NCBI GenBank assembly: GCA_900772495.1
Contig: CAAHEJ010000086.1
Span: 1 to 12,801, forward strand
DNA from: an uncultured Campylobacter sp.
GTDB lineage: Bacteria > Campylobacterota > Campylobacteria > Campylobacterales > Campylobacteraceae
DNA: 12,801 nucleotides
Direction of reading: 5' to 3'
Shown: positions 1 to 6,599 of the stretch, in pieces
Layout of the letters: the number at the start of each line of letters is the position of its first letter
Position numbering within the stretch: the stretch's first letter is position 1
Program-made: the position numbers and the translations under genes
The notes under the pieces: model-generated
The model's database searches: none
Told to the model about the DNA's origin: nothing
Seen by the model: the letters and a program-made list of their open reading frames with translations, nothing else

Positions 1-160
1 CAAATATACAAAAAAAAAAAACGGAAAATAAATAAAATAAAAAAATGTGAATTTTTTACAAAAAGAGTAAAAATTTATGAAAATTTATAAAAAGTTGTGA
101 ATTTTTTGGATTTTACTTAGTTTGTATTTTGCAAGAAGTGAAAATATAAAAGCGAAATTT
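1..160. other. AT-rich non-coding left edge
   Basis: This stretch is very AT-rich, with long A-runs and a repeated word GTGAATTTTTT (around 47-57 and 97-107). I see no open reading frame with a ribosome site, no RNA gene and no convincing promoter. It is probably the spacer between the flagellar operon terminator and a gene beyond the left edge. Confidence 0.5.
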
Positions 161-188
161 AAGGCTAAATTTATGTGAATTTAGCCTT
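161..188 (-). terminator. Rho-independent terminator after fliY
   Basis: A perfect 11-bp inverted repeat (AAGGCTAAATT / AATTTAGCCTT) encloses a 6-base loop. It starts about 27 bases past the fliY stop codon. On the minus strand it is followed by a T-rich tract (AAATTTCGCTTTTATATTTT). It is well placed to end the long aroQ-to-fliY transcript. Confidence 0.7.
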
Positions 189-215
189 ACTCGCTAAAAA
201 TTTGTCAAGCCAAAT

Positions 216-1049
216 TTATCTTAACTGCTCCAAGCGTTCTTTTTTCGTGCCGATTTCGGTGATTTGCACGCCAAAGTTGCCATCTACGATGACAACTTCG
301 CCATAAGCTACGCGTTTGTCGCCGATGAGTATCTCCAAAGGGTCGTTTGCAAGCTGGTTAAGCTCCACGACAGAACCTATATCCATAGTCAGCACATCTT
401 TTAAGAGCATTTTTTTGTTGCCTATACGCACTCTTATGGGCAAGCGCACATCCATAATCAAATTTATGTTTTTAAGCTCGCCCTCCAAAACAGCAAGTTT
501 GTGCTCATCTACACCGCCACCAACGCCACTTTCAGCCTCATCGCTTTTTGTGAGCGTGCCATAAAGCCTTTCGTCCATTACAAGGGCGAATTTTTCGTTT
601 AAATCAGCGATTTGCACATCGTAAAAAAAGAGCTTGTGAAAGGTATCTAAATCCAAATTATCAGCCACAAAGTCGCATCTTTCAAGCATAAGGGAGATTT
701 TGGGGATTTCTTTTTGTGCGCCAAGCGTGGTAGAAACGGCTGAGATTATGTTAGAAACAACTTCTTTTGCCCCGTCCATAGCATCGCTATCAAGCTCACT
801 TTTTTTAGAAATCTCAGCCTCGCCCATCATCCACTCGGTTATAGCTCCCATCAAAACGGCACTCACTAAAAGCCCAAATTTGCCCCCATCGCTTACATTG
901 AATATCGCGCGCACTAAGGGCGGCTTTATGCTATCTTGCGCGCCAACATCAAATTCTTGATACTCGCTGAATTTCGCGCTCTTTCCTGTAAGTCCTTCTA
1001 TGGTGCTTGTGGCTTCATCGACAAACACCTTTAAAAAGTCATTCATCAT
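216..1049 (-). CDS. fliY: Flagellar motor switch protein FliY (FliN/FliY family)
   Basis: Component of the cytoplasmic C-ring of the flagellar motor, working with FliM and FliG in torque generation and direction switching. The 277-residue protein ends in a typical FliN/SpoA domain at about residues 196-267, containing VRLPIRVRIG and the DPLEILIGDKRVAYGEVVIVDGNFG stretch in two parts (236-247 and 248-260). The first ~165 residues form the CheC/FliY-like part. A segment near 92-100 (D92, E96, N100) resembles a CheC phosphatase helix, but the Glu-Asn spacing is one residue longer than the usual ExxN, so phosphatase activity is uncertain. Gene position, length and the SpoA domain all fit the Campylobacter FliY. 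The start is the first of two tandem ATG codons; it overlaps the fliM stop (ATGA). It is the last gene of the operon and is followed by a terminator. Confidence 0.93.
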   Translation of the reverse strand: MMNDFLKVFVDEATSTIEGLTGKSAKFSEYQEFDVGAQDSIKPPLVRAIFNVSDGGKFGLLVSAVLMGAITEWMMGEAEISKKSELDSDAMDGAKEVVSNIISAVSTTLGAQKEIPKISLMLERCDFVADNLDLDTFHKLFFYDVQIADLNEKFALVMDERLYGTLTKSDEAESGVGGGVDEHKLAVLEGELKNINLIMDVRLPIRVRIGNKKMLLKDVLTMDIGSVVELNQLANDPLEILIGDKRVAYGEVVIVDGNFGVQITEIGTKKERLEQLR

Positions 1050-2131
1050 AAAATTTCTTCCTCCTCTTCATCTTCGTTTTCTTTGGCATCATAAACGCTT
1101 GCTTTTGCTAGGCGCTCTTCTTCGTATTTTTCCAAAATTTCTTTAATCTCATCTTTATCGGTGCGGATAAGTTCGATGATTTTAACGGATTTTCTAAATC
1201 TATGCAAGCCGATTTGCGCTAAAAAGACATCTTTTTTGTCTATGCTGACAACAGCCTTGTCATCGGCTTCTCTGTCAAGGCGCAAAATGTCGCCTTCTTG
1301 TAAATTTAAAAACTCATCGACATTGATAAAGGTTTTTCCTAAAATCACTTCATACACAACCTCAGCGCGTCCGATTAGGGTTTTAAGCTCTTTGTTGCGA
1401 CTTTTTTTAGCTGAGGTTTCGCCCATCATTATGTCGCGGTTTGCAAGGCGGCTTAAAACGCTTTCTAAATGCACGACAGGATAGCAGATATTTACCATAC
1501 CGCTTGAATTTCCTATGATGATTTCCATTACTACCATAATGACGATTTCATTTTGCGCGACAATCTGCACGACATTTGGGCTACTTTCCTTAGCCTCAAC
1601 GCTTGGGTAAATTTCAGCCACAGTAGACCAGCTTTCTTTTAAGCGTTGCATAATAATCCGCAAAATGCTATCAAGTAAATTCAGCTCTATGTCAGTAAGC
1701 TCGCGCATAGTCTCAAAGCTCTCGCCTTGCCCGCCGAGTAATCTATCTATCATAGGAAAGGTAATGCTTGGGTTGATTTCTAAAACGCAGTTGCCATCAA
1801 GAGGTTTCATCGAAAAGACATTAAAGCTTGTCGGGCTTGGCAAGGACATTAAAAATTCGCCATAAGTCATTTGGTCAACTGAGTGCAGCTTTATCTCCAC
1901 TATGCTTCTCATCATCGATGAGATTTGAGAGGCTAAATTTCGCGCGAGTTTATCGTGTATGCCTTTGATGGAGCGCAGCTGCTCTTTGCTGACACGGTTT
2001 GGGCGCTTAAAATCATAAACGACAATGTTTCTTTCTTCGCGTTCAGCCTTAGTGCGTGCAAAATCGCTAGCTTCATCATCGACTACTTCAAGTAGGGCGT
2101 CAATTTCTTCTTGGGATAAAATCTCAGGCAC
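1046..2131 (-). CDS. fliM: Flagellar motor switch protein FliM
   Basis: C-ring protein that receives phosphorylated CheY and passes the switching signal to FliG. The N-terminus carries the classical CheY-P-binding motif (EILSQEEIDALLEVV, residues 3-17). A CheC-like middle domain follows, with the FliG-contact GGQG loop at 133-136, then a C-terminal SpoA domain at about 250-322. At 361 residues it is of normal length or slightly long, because it ends in an acidic tail (ENEDEEEEE) whose codons double as the fliY ribosome site. The start is GTG rather than ATG. It is supported by AAAGGG six bases upstream and by the motif beginning at residue 3, and it overlaps the end of fliA by 8 bases. It belongs to the leftward flagellar operon. 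Confidence 0.95.
   Translation of the reverse strand: MPEILSQEEIDALLEVVDDEASDFARTKAEREERNIVVYDFKRPNRVSKEQLRSIKGIHDKLARNLASQISSMMRSIVEIKLHSVDQMTYGEFLMSLPSPTSFNVFSMKPLDGNCVLEINPSITFPMIDRLLGGQGESFETMRELTDIELNLLDSILRIIMQRLKESWSTVAEIYPSVEAKESSPNVVQIVAQNEIVIMVVMEIIIGNSSGMVNICYPVVHLESVLSRLANRDIMMGETSAKKSRNKELKTLIGRAEVVYEVILGKTFINVDEFLNLQEGDILRLDREADDKAVVSIDKKDVFLAQIGLHRFRKSVKIIELIRTDKDEIKEILEKYEEERLAKASVYDAKENEDEEEEEIL
1060..1065 (-). promoter_or_regulatory. fliY ribosome binding site inside the fliM poly-Glu tail
   Basis: On the minus strand AGGAGG lies 10 bases upstream of the first fliY ATG and is formed by the consecutive Glu codons (GAA GAG GAG GAA GAA) at the very end of fliM. With the ATGA overlap this predicts translational coupling of the two switch proteins. 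Confidence 0.6.
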
Positions 2132-2825
2132 TCATCACCCTTTCTCTAAGCTTTCTTAAAAGTTTTTTGTGAATTTGCGAAATCCTACTTTCGCTAATGT
2201 TTAACATATCGCTGATTTCTTTAAGACTTAATTCCTCATAATAATAAAGCTGTATGATGAGTTGTTCTCTTTCTTTTAAGGTTTCTAGCACTTCGCTCAC
2301 TCTGTCAAGTAGGGCTTGCTTTTCGATTTTTTCAAGGGTGTTGTCCTCTGTGTAGCAATTTACTTGCTCATCCAAAGGCAAGACATAGCTTACGGCGTGG
2401 GCTTGACGGACTTCTTTGACTTTTTCTACTTCTAAATTTAGCCTTTGTGCTAGGTATTTATCATCAGGTTCTTCCTCATACTTTTGATAATACTCATCGA
2501 TGAGCGTGTCTATGTCCTTGATGATTTTGCGGTTGTTGCGACTCATCACATCAAGGCTTCTTAAATAATCAAGCATAGCCCCATAAACACGCTTTTTCAC
2601 AAAGCCCCAAAAGCTGTTGTTTTGCTCTTTTTCATAGCGGCTTGCGAGCTTTATCATCTCTTCAACGCCTATGCTGATTAAGTCATTGACATCTATGCTT
2701 GATGGCAAGCGTTCTTTGAGGCGAAACGCCAAAGCACGCAAGGCGGGCATATAAGACACCACAAGTTCATCTTGCTCTTTTTTAAGAGCCTGTGCGTAGG
2801 GATTAAGCGACATTTTTTTTACCAT
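2124..2825 (-). CDS. fliA: Flagellar RNA polymerase sigma-28 factor FliA
   Basis: Alternative sigma factor for late flagellar genes such as the major flagellin, in epsilonproteobacteria held in check by FlgM. With the start chosen here it has 233 residues. Region 2 covers about 20-92 (DVNDLISIGVEEMIKLASRY and the YGAMLDYLRSLD segment), region 3 about 96-150, and region 4 about 178-230 with the helix-turn-helix LSLKEISDMLNISESRISQI at 209-216 and on. I chose the ATG at 2825 because AAAAAAGG sits seven bases upstream and the conserved core begins soon after. An ATG at 2870 would add 15 basic residues and has a weaker ribosome site; another ATG lies at 2813. The chosen start overlaps the upstream membrane-protein gene by 23 bases and the stop overlaps the fliM start. 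Confidence 0.93.
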   Translation of the reverse strand: MVKKMSLNPYAQALKKEQDELVVSYMPALRALAFRLKERLPSSIDVNDLISIGVEEMIKLASRYEKEQNNSFWGFVKKRVYGAMLDYLRSLDVMSRNNRKIIKDIDTLIDEYYQKYEEEPDDKYLAQRLNLEVEKVKEVRQAHAVSYVLPLDEQVNCYTEDNTLEKIEKQALLDRVSEVLETLKEREQLIIQLYYYEELSLKEISDMLNISESRISQIHKKLLRKLRERVMSA

Positions 2826-3177
2826 TTTTGCGCCTTTTTTCTTTTGCTTCATTCTTTTTAAGCTCTTCACGCTCTTCGTTGAGTTGGGTTAGTAAATGCT
2901 CTATTCTTTTATCTCTATTGTCTAAATCATCGATGAGTATTTTATTTATCATTTCGTATTCTTCTACATTAAATTGCCTGCCTATAAACTTTGCTGTATC
3001 CACAAAAAACATTACTGAAATGTGTATCAGCATATAAAACAAAAAAGTGATAAGCACCGTAAAGACAATCATCTCAAAAGCCCCGTCAATGCTGATAACG
3101 CTAAAAGTAAGCCCGACAAAAAAGCCACACACCGTAAAAAAGGCGACAAAGTTTTCGGGCATTATCTTCACTTTCAT
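2803..3177 (-). CDS. Small membrane protein of the flagellar operon (Cj0062c position)
   Basis: No function recognised. The 124-residue protein has two hydrophobic segments, about 8-30 and 34-57, then a charged C-terminal half (about 75-113) with a coiled-coil-like heptad pattern and a very basic end (KEKRRKNGKK). This predicts a two-helix inner-membrane anchor with a cytoplasmic helical tail. Its ATG follows the flhG stop with no gap (TAGATG), with GGAG nine bases upstream, so translation is probably coupled to flhG. The gene sits between flhG and fliA, the place where C. jejuni has the uncharacterised Cj0062c. Constant placement among flagellar regulators suggests a role near the pole or the export apparatus, but that is inference only. 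Confidence 0.8.
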   Translation of the reverse strand: MKVKIMPENFVAFFTVCGFFVGLTFSVISIDGAFEMIVFTVLITFLFYMLIHISVMFFVDTAKFIGRQFNVEEYEMINKILIDDLDNRDKRIEHLLTQLNEEREELKKNEAKEKRRKNGKKNVA

Positions 3178-4047
3178 CTAAAATCTCTCCACTACTTTTT
3201 TGAAAAAGCCCACCACGCTTTTGCTTGGCATATCATCAAGCTCTCTTTGCTCCAAACGATACAAAAGTTTTGACGCTATCACCTTAAATTCATCGCTCGC
3301 GCTTGAATTTTCATCGCTAAAAAGCGTTCTTTTTTTGATACTCGTGCTTATGTCTTTGCTCGTGCTTAAAAAGCCCAAAAATTCTAAATTTAAAGGGTTT
3401 TTTATGTTGCTGTCGGCTACTTTTTTTAAATTTTCAAAAACCTTTAAGGCTTCGTTTTCGTTTTTTACTGAATTTAAGAGCAAAAGCAAATTTTCCTTGC
3501 TCTTTGAAGTCATTTTTATAGTCGCATACGCATCGGTAATCGCCGCTGGGTCAGGCACAGTAACGATGATTATCTCATCAGCCATTTCCAAAAAATGCGC
3601 CGTGTTGCCGCCTATGCCCGCACCCGTGTCGATGATGAGAAAGTCTAAATTATCCAAAACGCTGGCTTGGTTTAAAAAGCGCTCATAAATGTTTTTGTCA
3701 TTATACTTTAAAATTTCATCGCCACTTTCGCCGGGTATAAGCCATAAATTCGGCTTTACTTCGATTAAAATATCTTCAAGCGAACATTCGCCTTTAAGCA
3801 CTTGGAGCAAGTTTTTTTCAAGGCGCACATTTAAAATCACATCTAAATTCGCTAGCCCTATATCAGCATCAAAAAGCCCTACCTTGTAGCCATTGTGCGC
3901 TAGGACATTGCCTAAATTTGCGCTTATCGTGCTTTTGCCAACGCCGCCCTTGCCGCTTGTAACGGCGACAAAATGCGTTTGCTTGCTCGCTCTTGTGCTG
4001 TTTTGATTCATCAAATTTTTGAGTTTATCGGCTTGGTTACTCATCAT
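3178..4047 (-). CDS. flhG: Flagellar number regulator FlhG (MinD/ParA-like ATPase)
   Basis: MinD-type ATPase that limits flagellar number and, in Campylobacter, also influences cell division. The deviant Walker A motif SGKGGVGKST is at residues 31-40, the A'-type motif DADIGLANLD at 60-69, and a Walker B/switch motif DTGAGIG at 140-146. The N-terminal NQADKLK (4-10) matches the DQAxxLR-type activator helix known from FlhG proteins, which stimulates the FlhF GTPase. The C-terminus (FFKKVVERF) could be the amphipathic membrane-targeting helix of the MinD family. The protein has 289 residues, close to C. jejuni FlhG. Two tandem ATG codons lie at 4047 and 4044; AAGGA sits three bases before the first and six before the second, so the second may be used. 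The gene overlaps the end of flhF by 11 bases, as expected for a partner pair. Confidence 0.95.
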   Translation of the reverse strand: MMSNQADKLKNLMNQNSTRASKQTHFVAVTSGKGGVGKSTISANLGNVLAHNGYKVGLFDADIGLANLDVILNVRLEKNLLQVLKGECSLEDILIEVKPNLWLIPGESGDEILKYNDKNIYERFLNQASVLDNLDFLIIDTGAGIGGNTAHFLEMADEIIIVTVPDPAAITDAYATIKMTSKSKENLLLLLNSVKNENEALKVFENLKKVADSNIKNPLNLEFLGFLSTSKDISTSIKKRTLFSDENSSASDEFKVIASKLLYRLEQRELDDMPSKSVVGFFKKVVERF

Positions 4048-5407
4048 TTTTCCTTACAAAGCCCTCTAACACGCACTTTACTAAAAAATCACTGCTTGCA
4101 AGCTCTATATCATCAGGCACTTCTTGCCCCACGCTAAAAAAGCTCATCGGCACATTTGTGTCATAAATGAGTGAAAAAATGTTGCCAAAAACTTTGGTTT
4201 CATCAAATTTAGTGATGATTAAAGTGTCAATGTCTAAATACTCTTTAAAATTCTTATACACTTCCATTAAATCTTCTAACTTCGTGTTTGCCGAAACAAC
4301 TAAATTCACATCTATGTCGGCGTTTGAGTGCGACAAAAATTCCTTTGTTTTAGCAAGTTTGCTTTGGTCGTATTGTGAATTTCCTATGGTATCGACAAGT
4401 ATCACCTCGCAATAACTCAGTGTTTGTATGGCTTCGTCTAAATCCTTTGGCTCTATACTATCGATAATAGGCAGTTTCATCATCTTTGCATACTGAAAAA
4501 GCTGCTCCACAGCACCTATGCGGTAGGTATCAAGCGTGATAATGCCCGTTTTGTAGCGTTTATCCCCATAAGCATAACGAAAAGCAAGTTTTGCAAGCGT
4601 TGTCGTCTTGCCAACGCCCGTTGGTCCCACAAACATCATTATCTTTTGCTTTCTTATCTGCGTTTCTGGGCGGCAGGGCAGCATATTGCGAAGTAGTGAG
4701 TAAAAATAACGCGACACGGCATCGGGGTTTGTTTTCATCGATGCGGGCATATTTTCAATAGTCGCTTTCATAATCGCCTGCAAATGTTCCTCTTTCATCT
4801 TGCTTGCCTTTGCGAGCTTGTAAATGCTAGCAAATTCAGGCGGTATGGTAATGTCGCCCAAATTCGCCTTGTCGTTCCACATCGTGTCGATGAGTATGCT
4901 TACCTTTTCGCTGAGCTTGGTGATTTTTTTGTCAAGCATTTCCATTTTTTTGTCATACACAGGCTTTTCAGCCTCATCGCCGCTCATCATTTGTGAGATT
5001 TCCTCAGCGGCTTCTGAGAGTTTTTTACCAAAATCTTTCAAACTGCTACTTTGCGGCTCTTTTGGCTGTGCGGCTTGCTCGTAAGCCTTGTCTCGAGATG
5101 CTTTGGCTCTTTGTGAAAAGTCCAAAACCACATCATCATCTTTTCGCGAAGAATTTAAATTTGCGTTTAAATTTGGGGCTTTGGCTGAATTTGCGCTTGG
5201 CGGGGCTGAGCGGGTTTTAGCAAGATGGGCTTGATAGTCCTTTTCCTCAATCGCAATGATAACCTCATACAAGGGCTTTTGCGTGAGTGTTTTTGCCCGA
5301 ATTTGCTTTTGAGTAACGAGCATAGCCTCATCGCCGTAATCTTGCTTTATTTTAGGAATGATTTCATCGGTGTTTTCCACCGTGAAAGTGTGAAGAAGCT
5401 GTCCCAC
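4037..5407 (-). CDS. flhF: Flagellar biosynthesis GTPase FlhF (SRP-type)
   Basis: SRP-family GTPase that marks the cell pole for flagellar assembly and in Campylobacter is needed for expression of sigma-54-dependent flagellar genes. The 456-residue protein has a short conserved N-terminal B domain (about 1-60), a polar low-complexity linker (about 62-135, containing NLNANLNSS), an N domain with predicted helices (about 150-245), and the GTPase domain. G1 is GPTGVGKTTT (261-270), G2 DTYRIGA (293-299), G3 DTIGNS (339-344), G4 TKFDET (399-404) and G5 near GQEVPDD (427-433). The start is GTG. It overlaps the folK stop by one base (TAGTG) and has AAAGGAAAG upstream. The conserved N-terminus GQLLHTFTV begins directly after it, so the start is well supported. 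Confidence 0.95.
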   Translation of the reverse strand: MGQLLHTFTVENTDEIIPKIKQDYGDEAMLVTQKQIRAKTLTQKPLYEVIIAIEEKDYQAHLAKTRSAPPSANSAKAPNLNANLNSSRKDDDVVLDFSQRAKASRDKAYEQAAQPKEPQSSSLKDFGKKLSEAAEEISQMMSGDEAEKPVYDKKMEMLDKKITKLSEKVSILIDTMWNDKANLGDITIPPEFASIYKLAKASKMKEEHLQAIMKATIENMPASMKTNPDAVSRYFYSLLRNMLPCRPETQIRKQKIMMFVGPTGVGKTTTLAKLAFRYAYGDKRYKTGIITLDTYRIGAVEQLFQYAKMMKLPIIDSIEPKDLDEAIQTLSYCEVILVDTIGNSQYDQSKLAKTKEFLSHSNADIDVNLVVSANTKLEDLMEVYKNFKEYLDIDTLIITKFDETKVFGNIFSLIYDTNVPMSFFSVGQEVPDDIELASSDFLVKCVLEGFVRKNDE

Positions 5408-6021
5408 TAAACTTTCCTTTCTAAAATTTCGCCCAAGGGCAAGATAACGCTTATGCGTTCATTAACGCCTGTATGTGGCAGGGTGCAAAAGCCGTCATTA
5501 TGGCACTTTGCGCTAAAATACAACAAATCAATATCAAGCGTTCGCGGTGCGTTTTTAAAACTGCGTTGGCGTTTAAATTTAAGCTCATAATGCAAAAGCA
5601 CTTTCAGCAAAGCCCTTGCGTGCAACACACTTTGCACGAAAAGCACGGCGTTGGTAAAATCCCTTTGCCTTTCATAACCAAAAGCCTTATTTATCAGCAA
5701 GGACGAGCTTGCAAGCACCTTTATCCTTTTATCATCTATCAGCAAGCGAAAGAGCTTTTTGAGCGTAAATTTTTCGTCATTCATATTGCTTCCAAGTCCT
5801 AAAATAGCAAGGTATTTGGCTGAATTTCGCCCCTTTGTAGCAAAGGGATAAAAGCGCATTCTCACAACTTTCCTTGCCCCAGCCACCACCAAAGGCTCGC
5901 CAAAGTCCGCAAAATAAGGCTTTTGCTTTGACAAAACCCTTGCATTTTTCGGCGTAGGCGCACTTTGCGCACTTTTTTGCGCCTTTAAAGCTGAATTCGT
6001 CCCATTTTTCGACAAAGCCAA
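5407..6021 (-). CDS. folK: 2-amino-4-hydroxy-6-hydroxymethyldihydropteridine pyrophosphokinase (HPPK)
   Basis: Transfers pyrophosphate from ATP to 6-hydroxymethyl-7,8-dihydropterin in folate synthesis. HPPK motifs are clear: GLGSN at 75-79, DFTNAV at 121-126, the magnesium-binding NAPRTLDIDLLYF at 157-169 (Asp163 and Asp165), and LPHTGVNERISVILPL at 181-196. The HPPK fold starts only near residue 70. The preceding ~70 residues hold an Ala/Lys/Ser-rich stretch and a segment MRFYPFATKGRNSAKY that I believe is also found in Campylobacter homologues. The full-length start is TTG, two bases after the aroQ stop, with a weak AAGAG site. A later start at GTG codons near residues 45-46 or ATG at residue 55 (5859) is possible. 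The 5' limit is therefore uncertain, the product is not. Confidence 0.85.
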   Translation of the reverse strand: MALSKNGTNSALKAQKSAQSAPTPKNARVLSKQKPYFADFGEPLVVAGARKVVRMRFYPFATKGRNSAKYLAILGLGSNMNDEKFTLKKLFRLLIDDKRIKVLASSSLLINKAFGYERQRDFTNAVLFVQSVLHARALLKVLLHYELKFKRQRSFKNAPRTLDIDLLYFSAKCHNDGFCTLPHTGVNERISVILPLGEILERKV

Positions 6022-6023
6022 AT

Positions 6024-6500
6024 TTATTTACTCTTTTTTGCATTTGTCGCCTTGATTTGCTCGATTTGCGTGCAGATTTGCACCACGCCCATTAAGGCTA
6101 GATGATACCCAAAGGGACCAAAACCCGACACAGAGCCGCTACAAACGGGTGCGATGAGACTTTTGTGCCTAAATTCCTCGCGTGCAGCTATGTTTGTGAT
6201 ATGCACTTCTATCGTTGGCAAGCCCACAGCCGCAATCGCATCGCGCAAAGCCACAGAAGTGTGCGTGTAGCCTGCGGCGTTGATGATGATACCATCTTTC
6301 GTGCCAAGGCATTCTTGCACCTTATCGACAAGTTCGCCTTCAAAGTTGCTTTGAAAGAATTCAAGCTCAACGCCTTGTTGCTGACTCGCTGCAAGTTTCA
6401 TTTGCTCGTGAATGTCCTGCATTTTCATAAGCCCGTAAAGCCCTGTCTCACGGACTCCAAGCATATTTATGTTAGGACCTTGGATAACCATTATTTTCAT
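6024..6500 (-). CDS. aroQ: 3-dehydroquinate dehydratase, type II
   Basis: Cytoplasmic dodecameric enzyme converting 3-dehydroquinate to 3-dehydroshikimate in aromatic amino acid synthesis. The family motifs are in order: GPNINMLG (8-15), Arg17 and the catalytic Tyr22 on the flexible lid, [12 protein letters not shown] (48-59), the anion-binding [16 protein letters not shown] (73-88) with Asn74 and the catalytic His80, EVHITNI (98-104), and REEFRHKS (107-114) with Arg111. The 158-residue length is normal. The ATG at 6500 has AAAGG six bases upstream and an extended -10 box behind it. It is the first gene of the leftward operon that continues through folK into the flagellar genes. Confidence 0.96.
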   Translation of the reverse strand: MKIMVIQGPNINMLGVRETGLYGLMKMQDIHEQMKLAASQQQGVELEFFQSNFEGELVDKVQECLGTKDGIIINAAGYTHTSVALRDAIAAVGLPTIEVHITNIAAREEFRHKSLIAPVCSGSVSGFGPFGYHLALMGVVQICTQIEQIKATNAKKSK

Positions 6501-6532
6501 AAAAAACCTTTGTTTTGAAAAAATTTCATAAC

Positions 6533-6545
6533 ATTATAGCATTTT
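6533..6545 (-). promoter_or_regulatory. Sigma-70 promoter for aroQ and the flagellar operon
   Basis: The minus strand reads TGCTATAAT, an extended -10 box with the TG dinucleotide, about 32 bases before the aroQ start. This is the usual Campylobacter sigma-70 layout, in which the -35 box is poorly conserved. No other promoter of this quality was seen in the tightly packed genes downstream. Confidence 0.6.
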
Positions 6546-6558
6546 AAGCTAAATTTAT

Positions 6559-6564
6559 TATAAT
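6559..6564 (+). promoter_or_regulatory. Sigma-70 -10 box for mqnX
   Basis: A perfect TATAAT lies 35 bases before the mqnX ATG, in a T-rich context (TTTATTATAATTT). The ribosome site AAGGAAAG follows at 6589-6596. It is about 20 bp from the aroQ -10 box on the other strand, so the two promoters overlap back to back. Confidence 0.6.
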
Positions 6565-6599
6565 TTACGCAGAATTTACTTAAATTTTAAGGAAAGATT

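Noticed and set aside
5440..5480. Apparent loss of the HPPK His-Pro motif (HTGVNER)
   Set aside because: HPPK enzymes vary here (for example a His-Tyr-Asp form in E. coli); the magnesium-binding aspartates are intact.
5777..6043. 88-codon frame with ATG start and a cysteine-rich CAKCAYAEKC segment, overlapping aroQ end and folK start
   Set aside because: It overlaps the conserved folK frame, ends in sequence without pattern, and its composition follows from the Lys/Ala-rich folK codons in another frame. Kept only as a note in the folK start finding.
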